From Hyphomicrobiales bacterium (GTDB taxonomy: Bacteria > Pseudomonadota > Alphaproteobacteria > Rhizobiales > Rhizobiaceae): 64,000 bases of DNA. The position numbers and the translations under genes are program-made. The DNA is taken from the NCBI GenBank assembly GCA_900469965.1, contig UBZP01000022.1, forward strand, positions 124,001 to 188,000, written 5' to 3'. This document shows, one piece after another, positions 25,239 to 35,028 of the stretch (its first letter is position 1; the number at the start of each line of letters is the position of its first letter). The notes under the pieces were generated by a model, which saw nothing but the letters and a program-made list of their open reading frames with translations, was not told the DNA's origin and did not search any database.

Positions 25239-25886
25239 TCAGGCTTCGTCCTCCGGGACGATCCAGGTTTCGGCAAGGGCCGCCGCCTGCCATTTCTTCC
25301 AGGCCGGATGCGCCATGACGCGGTCCATATAGGCGAGCGTGGTCGGGTTCTTCGTCAAGAGGTAGGCGTGGAAGCGGTTGACGACGGGGGCGAACATCGC
25401 GTCGGCTGCCGAGAAGCCGCCGAACAGGAACGGCCCGCCCCAGCGCTGCAGCGCATCGTGCCAGATGGTCTCGATGCGGGCGACGTCGTCGGCGACGCCG
25501 TCGGGCAGGTCGATCGCCCGTTGCGGCCGGCGAATGTTCATCGGGCAGGCGCCGCGGAGCGCCCGGAAGCCGGACAGCATCTCCATCGACACGGATCGCG
25601 CCTGGGCCCTTGCCTCTCTGTCCTGCGGCCAAAGGCCCGCCTGCGGGAAGAGTTCCGCCACGTATTCGATGATGGCGAGCGATTCCCAGACCCGCACCTT
25701 GCCATGATGGAGCACGGGAACGCGGCCGGTCGGGGACAGCTCCTTGAAGGCCGGATTGCCGGCTGCGAAGTCGAAGGGGATCACCCGGTCGGAAAAGGGG
25801 ATCCCGGCCGCCTCCAGCGCGATCCACGGCCGGAACGACCAGGAGGAATAGTTCTTGTTGCCGATGTAGAGGATGAGGTCGGTCAT
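25239..25886 (-). CDS. Glutathione S-transferase family protein
   Basis: A 215-residue cytosolic GST. The thioredoxin-like N-terminal domain (1-80) has LYIGNKNYSSWSFRPWIALEAAGI with a likely catalytic Ser/Tyr in NYSSWS, the cis-Pro of GRVPVL near residue 56 and the glutathione-binding ESLAIIEY. The alpha-helical C-terminal domain follows. The substrate is unknown. It stands alone between rpmF and mtgA on the minus strand. Confidence 0.9.
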   Translation of the reverse strand: MTDLILYIGNKNYSSWSFRPWIALEAAGIPFSDRVIPFDFAAGNPAFKELSPTGRVPVLHHGKVRVWESLAIIEYVAELFPQAGLWPQDREARAQARSVSMEMLSGFRALRGACPMNIRRPQRAIDLPDGVADDVARIETIWHDALQRWGGPFLFGGFSAADAMFAPVVNRFHAYLLTKNPTTLAYMDRVMAHPAWKKWQAAALAETWIVPEDEA

Positions 25887-25964
25887 GCGCGGCGCTCCTG
25901 GCGGATGTCATCGGCGGCAACCCTAGAAGTCCGATCGGCCGGGCGCCAATGAAAACCCATGAAG

Positions 25965-26777
25965 TCAGTCATAAAGGCACTTGATGTATTCGCCGGAACG
26001 GCTGGCGCGGCGCTCGATCACGCCGGCGAGGCGGCGGAGCCCGCGGCCGGGCTCGCCGGCATTGCGCTCGATCGGGTTGGGGAGCGACACGGCAAGCAGC
26101 GCCGCCTGGCGCCGGGAGAGCTTGCTGGCGGGGACGTTGAAATGGTGCCGGGCGGCCGCCTCGACGCCATAGATGCCGGGTCCCCACTCGGCGACGTTCA
26201 GATAGATCTCCATCAGCCGCCGTTTCGACCAGACGAAGTCGGCGGCGACCGCCAGCGGCAGTTCCATCCCCTTGCGGAGGAAGGAGCGGCCGTTCCAGAG
26301 GTAGAGGTTCTTCACCGTCTGCATCGGGATCGTGCTGGCGCCGCGCGTCTGGGCGCCTTCGAGCGCGTCGTTGACGACGCCGCGCATCTCGCCCCAGTCG
26401 ACGCCGCCGTGGCGGCAGAACTGGCCGTCCTCCGACATCATCACCGACTGCACGAGGACGGGCGCGATGTCCTCGAAGTCGACCCACCGCCGGTCGTAGC
26501 CCTGAAAGGTCACGAGATCGCGCAACATCAGCGTCGAAACCGGGTGCACGAAGCCGACGGCGTAGACCGGAATGAGCAGGTAGGGCAGGAGCAGGAACGC
26601 CACGACGAGGAGAGCGAGCTTGCGCCAGCTGCGCCGGAGCCGCCGGGTCACGCTCTCGTTCGCGCCGGCGCCGTCCGCGGCGGCATCGCCCTGCCTAGCA
26701 TCGAAGTCCGCATCAGCGCGTGTTTCCGGTGATATCTCCAAGGGCGGCGTCCGTCCTTTTGCGTTCCCGGTTTTCAT
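25965..26777 (-). CDS. mtgA: Monofunctional biosynthetic peptidoglycan transglycosylase
   Basis: A 270-residue type II membrane protein. After a cytoplasmic tail and one transmembrane helix ([24 protein letters not shown]) comes the GT51 glycosyltransferase domain, with the catalytic Glu in [16 protein letters not shown], then [16 protein letters not shown] and [29 protein letters not shown]. It polymerises lipid II into glycan strands and has no transpeptidase domain. The start is uncertain: the ATG at 26777 gives a tail longer than usual and a weak ribosome site, and a downstream TTG or GTG before the helix is possible. It is divergent from ispA. Confidence 0.9.
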   Translation of the reverse strand: MKTGNAKGRTPPLEISPETRADADFDARQGDAAADGAGANESVTRRLRRSWRKLALLVVAFLLLPYLLIPVYAVGFVHPVSTLMLRDLVTFQGYDRRWVDFEDIAPVLVQSVMMSEDGQFCRHGGVDWGEMRGVVNDALEGAQTRGASTIPMQTVKNLYLWNGRSFLRKGMELPLAVAADFVWSKRRLMEIYLNVAEWGPGIYGVEAAARHHFNVPASKLSRRQAALLAVSLPNPIERNAGEPGRGLRRLAGVIERRASRSGEYIKCLYD

Positions 26778-26888
26778 ACCGTCATGAAGGGCGGTTTGCC
26801 AGTGGCTGCCGCCAACTTTGCTGGCTTTGATGCGGCTATCCCGGCCTGTGCCGTTGCCTAACGCCGCGCCCCGTGCCAAAGAGCGCGC

Positions 26889-27806
26889 ATGACCAGCCCG
26901 TCCGCCCTTTTCCAGCAACGCCTGAAATCGAACGCCGAAAGCGTCGAGACCATGCTCGCCGGTCTTCTGGCCGCGGATGTGCAGGCGGGTGAGATCGCGC
27001 GGCCGGAACGGCTGCTGGCGGCCGTCCGCCATGGCGCCCTCAACGGCGGCAAGCGGCTGCGGCCCTTCCTCGTGATCGAAGCGGCCGCGCTGTTCGGCAA
27101 GGAGCATGCCGCTTCCGCGGTTCGGGTGGGGGCTGCGCTCGAATGCGTGCACTGCTACTCGCTCGTGCACGACGACCTGCCGGCGATGGACGATGACGAC
27201 CTGCGCCGCGGGCAGCCGACCGTTCACGTCGCCTATGACGAGGCGACGGCGATCCTCGCCGGCGACACGCTCCTGACGCTGGCCTTCGACATCATTGCCG
27301 CCCCCGAGACGATCCTTGCCGACCGCATCAAGACGGAACTCGTGCTGGCGCTGGCACGCGCCGCCGGCATCGGCGGCATGGCCGGCGGGCAGGCGCTGGA
27401 CCTGGCTGCCGAGAAGAATGCCCCCGGCGAGGCGGGCATCGTCCTGCTGCAGGGGATGAAGACGGGCGCGCTGATCCGCTTTGCCTGCGAGGCGGGGGCG
27501 ATCGTCGCCGGTGCGGATGCCGAAGCGCGAAGCCTGCTCAGGCGATACGGTGAAACGGTCGGGCTGGCGTTTCAGCTGGCGGACGACCTGCTCGACCTGA
27601 CGGCGGACGCGGAGACGATGGGTAAGGCAACAGGCAAGGACGTGGCGCGCGGCAAGGGGACGCTGGTGGCGCTGAAGGGGCAGGACTGGGCGGAGCGACG
27701 GCTGAACGAACTCGTCGCAGACGCCGAAGCCCTGCTTGCGCCCTTCGGCGAACGGGCCGGCATCCTGGTCGAGACTGCCCGCTTCGTCGCCAATCGCAGG
27801 AGCTGA
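26889..27806 (+). CDS. ispA: Farnesyl diphosphate synthase (polyprenyl synthetase family)
   Basis: A 305-residue trans-prenyltransferase that adds isopentenyl diphosphate to allylic primers. The first aspartate-rich motif [10 protein letters not shown] starts at 95 and the second, DDLLD, is at 232-236; GGKRLRP (53-59) binds IPP. The residues before the first motif are CYSLVH, with a bulky Tyr five residues upstream, which as in E. coli IspA limits the product to C15, so farnesyl rather than geranylgeranyl diphosphate is predicted. It is followed 4 nt later by hisC. Confidence 0.92.
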   Translation: MTSPSALFQQRLKSNAESVETMLAGLLAADVQAGEIARPERLLAAVRHGALNGGKRLRPFLVIEAAALFGKEHAASAVRVGAALECVHCYSLVHDDLPAMDDDDLRRGQPTVHVAYDEATAILAGDTLLTLAFDIIAAPETILADRIKTELVLALARAAGIGGMAGGQALDLAAEKNAPGEAGIVLLQGMKTGALIRFACEAGAIVAGADAEARSLLRRYGETVGLAFQLADDLLDLTADAETMGKATGKDVARGKGTLVALKGQDWAERRLNELVADAEALLAPFGERAGILVETARFVANRRS

Positions 27807-27810
27807 ACGC

Positions 27811-28866
27811 ATGAGCAAGTTCTGGTCGCCGGTCGTTGCGACGCTGAAGCCCTATGTCGCCGGCGAGCAGCCGCGCATCGCCGATCTCGTCAAGCTCAAC
27901 ACCAACGAGAACCCGTACGGTCCGTCGCCGAGGGCGATCGCGGCGATGCAGGCGGCGGTGTCGGACAGCCTGAAGCTCTATCCGGATCCTTCCGCGCTCG
28001 GCCTGCGGCAGGCGATCGCCCGCACCTATGGCGTGGATGCGGAGGAGGTGTTCGTCGGCAACGGCTCCGACGAAGTGCTGGCGCACGCCTTCGTCGCGCT
28101 GCTGAAGCACGAGAAGCCGCTGCTCTATCCGGACATCACCTACAGCTTCTACCCGACCTATTGCGGGCTGTTCGGCATCGAGGCGATCGAGGTGCCGCTG
28201 AAGGACGACTACACGATCGACATCGCCGACTACCGGCGGGCCTGCGGCGCGATCATCCTGCCGAACCCGAACGCGCCGACCGGCATCGGCCTGCCGCTTG
28301 CCGTGATCGAGAGGCTGGTGGCCGAACACCCCGACCAGCCGGTCGTCATCGACGAGGCCTATATCGACTTCGGTGGCGAGAGCGCTGTGCCGCTGACGCG
28401 AAAGTACGACAACCTGCTCGTCGTCCACACGCTGTCGAAGTCGCGCTCGCTCGCCGGCCTGCGGGTCGGCTATGCGATCGGCCAGCGACCGCTGATCGAC
28501 GCGCTGGAGCGGGTGAAGGACAGCTTCAATTCCTATCCCCTCGACCGGGTGGCGCAGGCGGGCGCCACCGCCGCGATCGAGGACGTCGCCTGGTTCGACG
28601 AGACGCGGGCCAGGGTGATGGCAACGCGCGAGCGGGTCACCGGCGCGCTGCGCCAGCGCGGCTTCGAGGTGCTGCCATCGCAGGCGAATTTCGTCTTCGC
28701 CCGCCATCCCGGCCACAGCGGTGCAGACATCGCCAGGGGTCTTCGCGAGCGCGCCGTGCTGGTGCGCCATTTCGCCAAGCCGCGCATCGCCGATTTCCTG
28801 CGGATCACGATCGGCACGCCGGAGGAATGCGACCGGCTGGTGGCTGCGCTGGAAGAGATCGTCTGA
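27811..28866 (+). CDS. hisC: Histidinol-phosphate aminotransferase
   Basis: A 351-residue class I/II PLP aminotransferase for the seventh step of histidine synthesis. It has [11 protein letters not shown] (30-40), NGSDE (84-88), NPNAPTG (152-158), DEAYIDF (181-187) and the PLP lysine Lys210 in [12 protein letters not shown]. The ATG at 27811 follows GCAGGAG. Pairing with ispA by a 4-nt gap suggests co-transcription without a clear pathway link. Some HisC paralogues also use aromatic amino acids, so that specificity is possible. Confidence 0.92.
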   Translation: MSKFWSPVVATLKPYVAGEQPRIADLVKLNTNENPYGPSPRAIAAMQAAVSDSLKLYPDPSALGLRQAIARTYGVDAEEVFVGNGSDEVLAHAFVALLKHEKPLLYPDITYSFYPTYCGLFGIEAIEVPLKDDYTIDIADYRRACGAIILPNPNAPTGIGLPLAVIERLVAEHPDQPVVIDEAYIDFGGESAVPLTRKYDNLLVVHTLSKSRSLAGLRVGYAIGQRPLIDALERVKDSFNSYPLDRVAQAGATAAIEDVAWFDETRARVMATRERVTGALRQRGFEVLPSQANFVFARHPGHSGADIARGLRERAVLVRHFAKPRIADFLRITIGTPEECDRLVAALEEIV

Positions 28867-28963
28867 GGCGAGCAAGCCAAGGCCGGCCTCGCGCGGTCAA
28901 ATCTCTCGGCGAACGGTGACCCTGCCTTGCGCTTCCTGCCTTTGCGGCCCGCAAGGGCTGTTC

Positions 28964-28989
28964 GACCCCTCCTCGCGACGGGAGGGGTC
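28964..28989. terminator. Bidirectional hairpin between hisC and the ABM-like gene
   Basis: GACCCCTCC pairs perfectly with GGAGGGGTC across an 8-nt loop, between two convergent genes. There is no long T-run on either side. Confidence 0.55.
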
Positions 28990-29012
28990 TGCGTGTTTCG
29001 GCCGGGAGGGGT

Positions 29013-29333
29013 TCAGGCGTATGTCGCCAGCGAAACATAGTGACGGACACCGCCCCCCGGGTTCGCCCCGTCCATATCCATGACGGAGAAATAGGACGCG
29101 CATTCCGGCGACCGGGATGCCTGCTCCATCATCGCTGCCGCGTCTGCCTCGGAGCGCCAATGGATGAGGTCCAGATATTCGGTGTCGTTCAGCCGCAAGA
29201 GTTCTCTGCGCAGAAAGCCTTCGGCATTCTTCAGGAAATTCTCCTGAAAGGTGTTGGACGCGGCGATGAGAGCCGACTGATCGGCGCCCGGCTTCAGTTT
29301 GAAGGAAGCCATTTCGACGATGGGATGGGACAT
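29013..29333 (-). CDS. Small dimeric alpha/beta-barrel (ABM-like) protein
   Basis: A 106-residue protein resembling the antibiotic-biosynthesis-monooxygenase/dimeric ferredoxin-like barrel fold: MASFKLKPGAD at the start, a central helix NTFQENFLKNAEGFLRRELL, and LDLIHWRSEADAAAMME, the pattern seen in small heme-independent oxygenase-like or stress proteins. No function can be assigned. AAGGAGA precedes the ATG. It is divergent from the WYL-domain regulator 69 nt away, which probably controls it. Confidence 0.75.
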   Translation of the reverse strand: MSHPIVEMASFKLKPGADQSALIAASNTFQENFLKNAEGFLRRELLRLNDTEYLDLIHWRSEADAAAMMEQASRSPECASYFSVMDMDGANPGGGVRHYVSLATYA

Positions 29334-29378
29334 GGTGTTCTCCTTATGTCTGACGGCTCCTTCGCTAGGGATAAATAA

Positions 29379-29393
29379 GTCATTTTATGTCAT
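29379..29393. promoter_or_regulatory. GTCAT direct repeat between the ABM-like and WYL genes
   Basis: GTCAT occurs at 29379-29383 and 29389-29393, one helical turn apart, in the 69-bp AT-rich gap between divergent genes. It is a candidate operator for the adjacent regulator. Confidence 0.35.
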
Positions 29394-29402
29394 ATTAGAT
29401 CG

Positions 29403-30140
29403 ATGAAGCGCGCGTCGTCCCACAGTCGTCTTGATCGTCTCGAGCTGCTGGCCAGCCGCCTCAAGTCCGGCGAGGCGATGACCGTCGCAGGAATCGCCGG
29501 CGAACTGGGGGTCAGCCCGCGAACGCTGGCGCGCGATATCGATCTGCTGCGTGAACGGGGCCTGCCGGTGGAGGCTGACCGGGGGCGCGGCGGCGGGGTC
29601 CGCCTTCAGGGCAACTGGGGCGTGGGCAGGCTGAACCTCAATCACCGCGAAGCGGTGGACCTGCTCGTCAGTCTCGCCATTGCCGAGCAGCTGCAATCGC
29701 CATGGCTGATTGCCAACCTGTCATCGATCCGTCGAAAGCTCGCTGCGTCGTTTTCCCCGGCACTTCGGGATCGGATCGACGGGCTGCGCAATCGGATCCT
29801 GGTGGGCAAGCATGCTTCCGCCGCCATGCTGCAGGGGTTCCGGGCCTTGGAAGCCGTGGGCGTCGACGGCCTGCTCCAGGCATTTCTCGAATTGCGTTGC
29901 CTTCGCATCGGCTATGAGGACGCCCAGGCCCGGCGAACGTTGCGGACGGTCGAGCCTCAGATGCTGCTGCTGAACTATCCGATCTGGTATTTGATCGGCT
30001 GGGACCATGCGCGCAATGCCGTCCGCAGCTTCCGCTGCGACCGCATCGTCTCGGCGGAAATCCAGGAGACGCCGTTCCGACTTCGGCCGTTCCGCGAGTT
30101 CGAGAGTGCCATCGAGGGCACGGAGGCCCTGCGGCCGTAG
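29403..30140 (+). CDS. YafY-type HTH/WYL-domain transcriptional regulator
   Basis: A 245-residue regulator with an N-terminal DeoR-like helix-turn-helix (about 8-62, IAGELGVSPRTLARDIDLLRERG) and a C-terminal WYL region (about 140-235, RIGYEDAQARRTLRTVEPQ and PIWYLIGWDHARNAVRSFRCDRI). WYL domains sense ligands, often nucleic-acid or nucleotide signals. No ribosome site is evident before the ATG, so the message may be leaderless or start elsewhere. It is divergent from the ABM-like gene. Confidence 0.88.
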   Translation: MKRASSHSRLDRLELLASRLKSGEAMTVAGIAGELGVSPRTLARDIDLLRERGLPVEADRGRGGGVRLQGNWGVGRLNLNHREAVDLLVSLAIAEQLQSPWLIANLSSIRRKLAASFSPALRDRIDGLRNRILVGKHASAAMLQGFRALEAVGVDGLLQAFLELRCLRIGYEDAQARRTLRTVEPQMLLLNYPIWYLIGWDHARNAVRSFRCDRIVSAEIQETPFRLRPFREFESAIEGTEALRP

Positions 30141-30155
30141 TAATGCCGGCTGCGT

Positions 30156-31409
30156 CTATTCCGCCGCCGCCTGGCCCCGGCCGAAACGCTGTTCGATGTA
30201 GTCGGTGACGAGCGCTTCGAATTCGCCGGCGATGTTGGTGCCGCGCAGCGTCATCGCCTTCTTGCCGTCGATGTAGACGGGGGCGGTCGGCAGTTCGCCG
30301 GTGCCCGGCAGCGAGATGCCGATGTCGGCATGTTTGCTCTCGCCGGGACCGTTGACGATGCAGCCCATGACGGCCACCTTGAGCGCTTCCACGCCGGGAT
30401 ACTTCTCGCGCCAGACCGGCATGTTCTTGCGGATGTCGTCCTGGATCTTCTGGGCGAGTTCCTGGAACACGGTCGAGGTGGTGCGGCCGCAACCCGGACA
30501 GGCGGCGACGACCGGCAGGAACTGGCGGAAGCCCATGACCTGCAGCAGTTCCTGGGCGACCTGCACCTCGCGAGTGCGGTCGCCGCCGGGCTCGGGGGTC
30601 AAAGAGATGCGGATGGTGTCGCCGATGCCCTGCTGCATGAGGATGCCGAGCGAGGCGGAGGAGGCGACGACGCCCTTGGTGCCCATGCCCGCCTCGGTCA
30701 GTCCGAGGTGCAGCGCGTGGTCGGATCGGGCCGACAGCATAGCGTAGACGGCGATCAGGTCCTGGACGTTGCTGACCTTTGCCGACAGGATGATGCGGTT
30801 GCGCGGCAGGCCGATTTCCTCGGCAAGCTCGGCGGACAGGAGCGCGGAGGCGCAGATCGCCTCGCGCATCACCTGCTGGGCGGTGAGCGGAAAGCCCTTC
30901 TCCTGGTTTTCGTTCATCAGCCGGGTCAGGAGCTCCTGGTCCAACGAACCCCAGTTGACGCCGATGCGCACCGGCTTGTCGTGGCGGATCGCCGTCTCGA
31001 CGATGGCGGCGAACTGCCGGTCCTTCTTGTCCTTGAAGCCGACATTGCCGGGGTTGATGCGGTATTTCGCCAGCGCCTCGGCGCAGGCCGGGTGATCGGC
31101 GAGCAGCTTGTGGCCGATATAGTGGAAGTCGCCGACCAGCGGCACGTCCATGCCGAGCCTGAGCAGCCGTTCGCGGATCTTCGGCACCGCGGCGGCACTC
31201 TCGTCCCGGTCGACGGTGATGCGGACGATCTCCGATCCGGCGCGGAAAAGGGCCGCGATCTGCGCCACCGTCGCATCGACATCGGCCGTGTCCGTGTTCG
31301 TCATCGATTGCACGACCACCGGCGCGCCGCCGCCGACCATGACGCCGCCGACGTCGACGCCGACGGACTGCCGGCGCGGCTTGGGCTCGAAATCGAAGGA
31401 GAAGGACAT
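30156..31409 (-). CDS. ispG: 4-hydroxy-3-methylbut-2-en-1-yl diphosphate synthase (flavodoxin)
   Basis: A 417-residue GcpE/IspG, the penultimate MEP-pathway enzyme making HMBPP from MEcPP in the cytoplasm. The TIM-barrel opens with [19 protein letters not shown]; the 4Fe-4S ligands are the cysteines of CPGCGR (304 and 307) and GCIVNGPGE (near 350) plus a Glu. The ATG at 31409 gives the family length; an upstream in-frame ATG adds a non-conserved arginine-rich tail. It ends 15 nt from the convergent WYL regulator. Together with ispA it covers early isoprenoid supply. Confidence 0.95.
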   Translation of the reverse strand: MSFSFDFEPKPRRQSVGVDVGGVMVGGGAPVVVQSMTNTDTADVDATVAQIAALFRAGSEIVRITVDRDESAAAVPKIRERLLRLGMDVPLVGDFHYIGHKLLADHPACAEALAKYRINPGNVGFKDKKDRQFAAIVETAIRHDKPVRIGVNWGSLDQELLTRLMNENQEKGFPLTAQQVMREAICASALLSAELAEEIGLPRNRIILSAKVSNVQDLIAVYAMLSARSDHALHLGLTEAGMGTKGVVASSASLGILMQQGIGDTIRISLTPEPGGDRTREVQVAQELLQVMGFRQFLPVVAACPGCGRTTSTVFQELAQKIQDDIRKNMPVWREKYPGVEALKVAVMGCIVNGPGESKHADIGISLPGTGELPTAPVYIDGKKAMTLRGTNIAGEFEALVTDYIEQRFGRGQAAAE

Positions 31410-31571
31410 GATAAGCCTCGTCGTGGCCCCGCTTGGGTTCCGTCCAGACCGTCGATCATGACGGCGCGATGCGGGAACGTTCATCCCTCAGGTGGAGCAG
31501 GAAATGTGGCTTGTCAACTGCCAGGCCTGTTCCCGGCCTCGCCAAATCCCGCCCATTGCCGCGCCCCGCCG

Positions 31572-32168
31572 CTATCGTCGCGTGGCCGCCGCCACCAGCC
31601 GCACGACATCGGCGATCGAATGCTCGGCCTCGTCCAGGGAGGCCATGCGCAGCTTGATGCCTTCCATGGCGTCGACGACGAGGCGCGCGAGCCGCGACGC
31701 ATCGAGGCCGCTGCGGCCGAGGTCCAGCCGCCCGGCTTTCGATTCGGCGGCGAACGCTTCTTGCAGCGCCTGTTCGACGCCCGTCATCCAGTCGGCGAAA
31801 AGGTCGGCGGCGATCTCCTTGTTGACGCCTATGAGTTCCTCGCCGTGCGGCGAATCGGTGATCAGCCGGTGCGGAGCGAGGAAGGCCCCGTCGAGGGCCC
31901 TGGCGAGCTTTGAGGAGAAGTCCTCGTCGCCGGCAAAGGCCGTGCCGATCGACCGCAAGGTCGAGGCCATGATCAGCGTGACATAGGCGCGGAAGATGTC
32001 GGCCTTGCTGCTGAAGTGCTGGTACAATGCCGGGCGCGAAACGCCGGCGGCCTCGGCGATATCGCTCATGCTGGTGCGGCGAAAGCCGTAGGTGACGAAG
32101 ACCCTGAAGGCGGCCTGCAGGATGATGTCTCGTCGCGGATCTTCGGCGGTCATTTCCATTTTTGACAT
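31572..32168 (-). CDS. TetR/AcrR family transcriptional regulator
   Basis: A 198-residue regulator with a classic TetR DNA-binding region (about 12-60, ILQAAFRVFVTYGFRRTSMSDIAEAAGVSRPALYQHFSSK pattern) and a variable ligand-binding helical domain. It is divergent from the molybdenum hydroxylase operon, which it probably represses. Three in-frame ATG codons (32168, 32159, 32153) lie close together with no clear ribosome site, so the exact start is uncertain. Confidence 0.88.
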   Translation of the reverse strand: MSKMEMTAEDPRRDIILQAAFRVFVTYGFRRTSMSDIAEAAGVSRPALYQHFSSKADIFRAYVTLIMASTLRSIGTAFAGDEDFSSKLARALDGAFLAPHRLITDSPHGEELIGVNKEIAADLFADWMTGVEQALQEAFAAESKAGRLDLGRSGLDASRLARLVVDAMEGIKLRMASLDEAEHSIADVVRLVAAATRR

Positions 32169-32195
32169 TCTGACATTTTTTGTTATTTTGTCAAA
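32161..32195. promoter_or_regulatory. Inverted repeat TTTGACA/TGTCAAA near the TetR start
   Basis: TTTGACA (32161-32167) and TGTCAAA (32189-32195) flank an AT-rich centre, with an extra TGACA at 32171-32175, in the gap between divergent tetR and iorA-like genes. It is a plausible TetR operator covering a promoter. Confidence 0.45.
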
Positions 32196-32290
32196 GGCGT
32201 TGAAACGCGACGCAACCGTAACACATCGCATGAACGGGCGGAAAGGCGTTGCGCCCATCGCCCGTCGCTGCGGGTCTCGAGGAGACGAAG

Positions 32291-32749
32291 ATGAAGCTGA
32301 ACGTGAATGGCCGCGAGCATGAGATCGATGTCGAGCCGGAGATGCCGCTTCTGTGGGCGCTGCGCGACGCGCTGGACATCCGCGGTCCGAAATTCGGCTG
32401 CGGCATCGCCCAGTGCGGCGCCTGCACCGTCTTTATCGACGGCGCGCCGGTGCGCTCCTGCTCGGTCACCGTCGGCGAGGTGTCCGGTGCGGTCACGACC
32501 ATCGAGGGCCTGGCGGCGGACGGCCGCCTGCATCCGGTCCAGCAGGCCTGGATCGACGAACAGGTCGCCCAGTGCGGCTACTGCCAGGCGGGGCAGATCA
32601 TGACGGCCGTGGCGTTGCTGCAGGCCGTTCCGGAGCCGACCGACGAGGACATCGACAATGCGATGTCGGGCAATCTCTGTCGATGCGGGACCTATCCGCG
32701 CATCCGCGCCGCGATCAAGCGGGCGGCCAGCGCCACGGCGGGGGCCTGA
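32291..32749 (+). CDS. (2Fe-2S)-binding subunit of a molybdenum hydroxylase (IorA-like)
   Basis: A 152-residue xanthine-dehydrogenase-family small subunit carrying two [2Fe-2S] clusters. The plant-ferredoxin-like site uses Cys37, Cys42, Cys45 and Cys57; the second uses Cys95 and Cys98 (CGYCQAG) with Cys130 and Cys132 (CRCGTYPRI). It passes electrons from the molybdenum cofactor in the large subunit to an acceptor. A GAGGAGACG ribosome site precedes the ATG. The large subunit starts 2 nt after its stop. Confidence 0.94.
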   Translation: MKLNVNGREHEIDVEPEMPLLWALRDALDIRGPKFGCGIAQCGACTVFIDGAPVRSCSVTVGEVSGAVTTIEGLAADGRLHPVQQAWIDEQVAQCGYCQAGQIMTAVALLQAVPEPTDEDIDNAMSGNLCRCGTYPRIRAAIKRAASATAGA

Positions 32750-32751
32750 GC

Positions 32752-35028
32752 ATGGGACGGCTCGGAACGATCGCGCGTCGCACCTTCCTGATCGGCACGG
32801 GGCTCGTCGCCGGCGGCCTGGCGGTCGGCTACTACTATTACCGCAAGCCCTATCCCAACCCGCTCGAGGGTGAGCTCGCCGGGGGCGAGGCCACGTTCAA
32901 CCCCTACGTCAAGATTGCGCCCGACAACACCATCACGCTGATCGCGCCGCGGGCGGAGATGGGCCAAGGCGTCGCCACCACGCTGGCAGCGCTCGTCGCG
33001 GAAGAACTGGACGTCCGGCTCGACCAGGTGATCGTCGAGCACGGCCCGGCCGGCCACGCCTATGCCAACACGACGATGCTGGAGGAGGGGGGGCCGTTTG
33101 CGCATTTTGACGAATCGACCGTCGCGGAACTGATGCGATCGGGCATGGCGGTGGCCGGCAAGTTCCTCGGGATGCAGGGCACCGGAGGATCGACCTCGAT
33201 CGTCGACGGCTTCGACCGGATGCGGCAGGCCGGTGCGGCGGCGCGCGAGGTGCTGAAGCTCGCGGCGGCCAACCGGCTGGGCGTCGATGCCGCCTCGCTG
33301 TGGACATCGGACGGCATCGTCACCGACCCGGCCTCCGGCAAGACCTTTCCCTATGGGGCGCTGGCGCAGGAGGCGGCGGCCCTGGCGCCGCCGGCCGAGA
33401 TCCGCCTGCGCGAGAAGTCGGAGTGGAAGATCCTCGGCAAGCCGCAGAAGCGGATCGACATGCGCGCCAAGGTGACCGGCGCCCCGATCTTCGGCATCGA
33501 CGTCCGCCTGCCCGACATGCTGTTTGCCACGCTGCGGATGAACCCCTATCGCGGCGGCCCGATTGCGGGCCTCGACGCGGCGGACGCCGAGAGGATGCGG
33601 GGCGTCGTCAAGGTCGTGAAGGTCGAGACCGGGATCGCCAACGGCTTTGCCGTCATCGCCGACAACAGCTGGCGCGCGTTCCGCGCGGCCGATGCGGTCA
33701 GGGCGGAATGGGGCAAGGGTTCCTACCCAGCGGACAGCGCCGGCATCCGCCAAGTGCTGGAGACGGCGCTGAAGGAGGGGGACGTCAGCTACGGCCGGGA
33801 CGACGGCAACGTCGAGACGGCCTTTGCCGACGCGCCGCGCGAGCGGATCGTCGAGGCCGACTACAGCGTGCCCTATCTGGCGCATGCCACGATGGAGCCG
33901 ATGAATGCGACGGCGCAGCTGAAGGACGGCCGGCTCGACATCTGGGCGCCGAACCAGATGCCGACGATGGTACGCCAGCTCGCAGCCGCCGCCGTCGGCA
34001 TTGCGACGGACAACTGCTTCGTCCACACGACCTATCTCGGCGGCGGCTTCGGGCGCCGCGGCGACATCGACTACGCGATCTATGCCGCCGTCGTCGCCAG
34101 GGAGACCGGCGGACGGCCGGTGCAGGTGACCTGGACGCGCGAGGAGGACATGCAGCAGGACATGTATCGTCCCGCAGCGCTCGGCCGCTTCCGCGCCCGG
34201 CTCGGCGAGGACGGACTGCCGGTCGCCGTCGACATGCGCATTGCCGCGCCCTCGATCATCGGCAGTCTCCTGCCGCGCTACTTTCCCAGCATCTCCCCGA
34301 TCGGCCCCGACAAATCGATCACCGACGGGTCGGCGAACCAGCCCTACACGATCGAGAACTATCGCGTCGGCAGCATCAAGGCACCGGTTTCGGTGCCCGT
34401 CGGCTTCTGGCGTTCGGTCGGCAACTCCTTCAACGGCTTCTTCCACGAAGGCTTCATGGACGAGATCGCCGTTGCCGGCGGCCTCGACCCGCTCGAACTG
34501 CGGCGAAGGCTGATGGCGGCCCATCCGACCGCCGTCAACGTGGTCGACAAGGTCGGCGCGATGTCGCGGTGGGGCGAGAAGCTGCCGCCGGGGAGGGCGA
34601 AGGGCTTCGCCTTCACCCTGTCCTTCGGAACCTGGGTCGCGCAGGTCGTGCAGGTTGCCGATGTCGGCGGCCGGATCCGCATCGAGAAGGTGTGGTGTGC
34701 CGCCGATCCCGGCCAGGTCATGGATCCGGCGATCTTCGAGGCGCAGATGATGTCCGGCATCGTCTACGGCCTGTCGTCGGCGATCGGCGAGGAGATCACC
34801 TTTGCCGACGGCGCCGTGCAGCAGTCCAATTTCCACGACTACACGCCGATGCGGATGCACCAGTGTCCGCAGATCGAGGTCGGCATTCTGGAGACGGCGC
34901 ATCGGATGGGCGGCGCCGGCGAACCGGGCACGCCGCCGTCCATCCCCGCGCTGGCCAACGCGATCCACGCACTCACCGGAAAGCGGATCCGATCGATGCC
35001 GCTGTCGAAGGAAGTGGAATTCGTATGA
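32752..35028 (+). CDS. Molybdopterin-binding aldehyde/isoquinoline oxidoreductase large subunit (IorB-like)
   Basis: A 758-residue single-chain molybdenum subunit of the IorB/membrane-bound aldehyde dehydrogenase branch of the xanthine oxidase family. The N-terminus has a Tat-like RRTFLIGTGLVAGG segment and hydrophobic stretch, so it is probably exported folded and membrane-attached. Molybdopterin-site motifs include EMGQGVATTLAALVAEEL, TYLGGGFGRRGDIDY and GGAGEPGTPPSIPAL with the likely catalytic Glu. Its stop overlaps the start of the cytochrome gene (ATGA). Substrates in this group are aldehydes or N-heterocycles; which applies here is unknown. Confidence 0.92.
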   Translation: MGRLGTIARRTFLIGTGLVAGGLAVGYYYYRKPYPNPLEGELAGGEATFNPYVKIAPDNTITLIAPRAEMGQGVATTLAALVAEELDVRLDQVIVEHGPAGHAYANTTMLEEGGPFAHFDESTVAELMRSGMAVAGKFLGMQGTGGSTSIVDGFDRMRQAGAAAREVLKLAAANRLGVDAASLWTSDGIVTDPASGKTFPYGALAQEAAALAPPAEIRLREKSEWKILGKPQKRIDMRAKVTGAPIFGIDVRLPDMLFATLRMNPYRGGPIAGLDAADAERMRGVVKVVKVETGIANGFAVIADNSWRAFRAADAVRAEWGKGSYPADSAGIRQVLETALKEGDVSYGRDDGNVETAFADAPRERIVEADYSVPYLAHATMEPMNATAQLKDGRLDIWAPNQMPTMVRQLAAAAVGIATDNCFVHTTYLGGGFGRRGDIDYAIYAAVVARETGGRPVQVTWTREEDMQQDMYRPAALGRFRARLGEDGLPVAVDMRIAAPSIIGSLLPRYFPSISPIGPDKSITDGSANQPYTIENYRVGSIKAPVSVPVGFWRSVGNSFNGFFHEGFMDEIAVAGGLDPLELRRRLMAAHPTAVNVVDKVGAMSRWGEKLPPGRAKGFAFTLSFGTWVAQVVQVADVGGRIRIEKVWCAADPGQVMDPAIFEAQMMSGIVYGLSSAIGEEITFADGAVQQSNFHDYTPMRMHQCPQIEVGILETAHRMGGAGEPGTPPSIPALANAIHALTGKRIRSMPLSKEVEFV

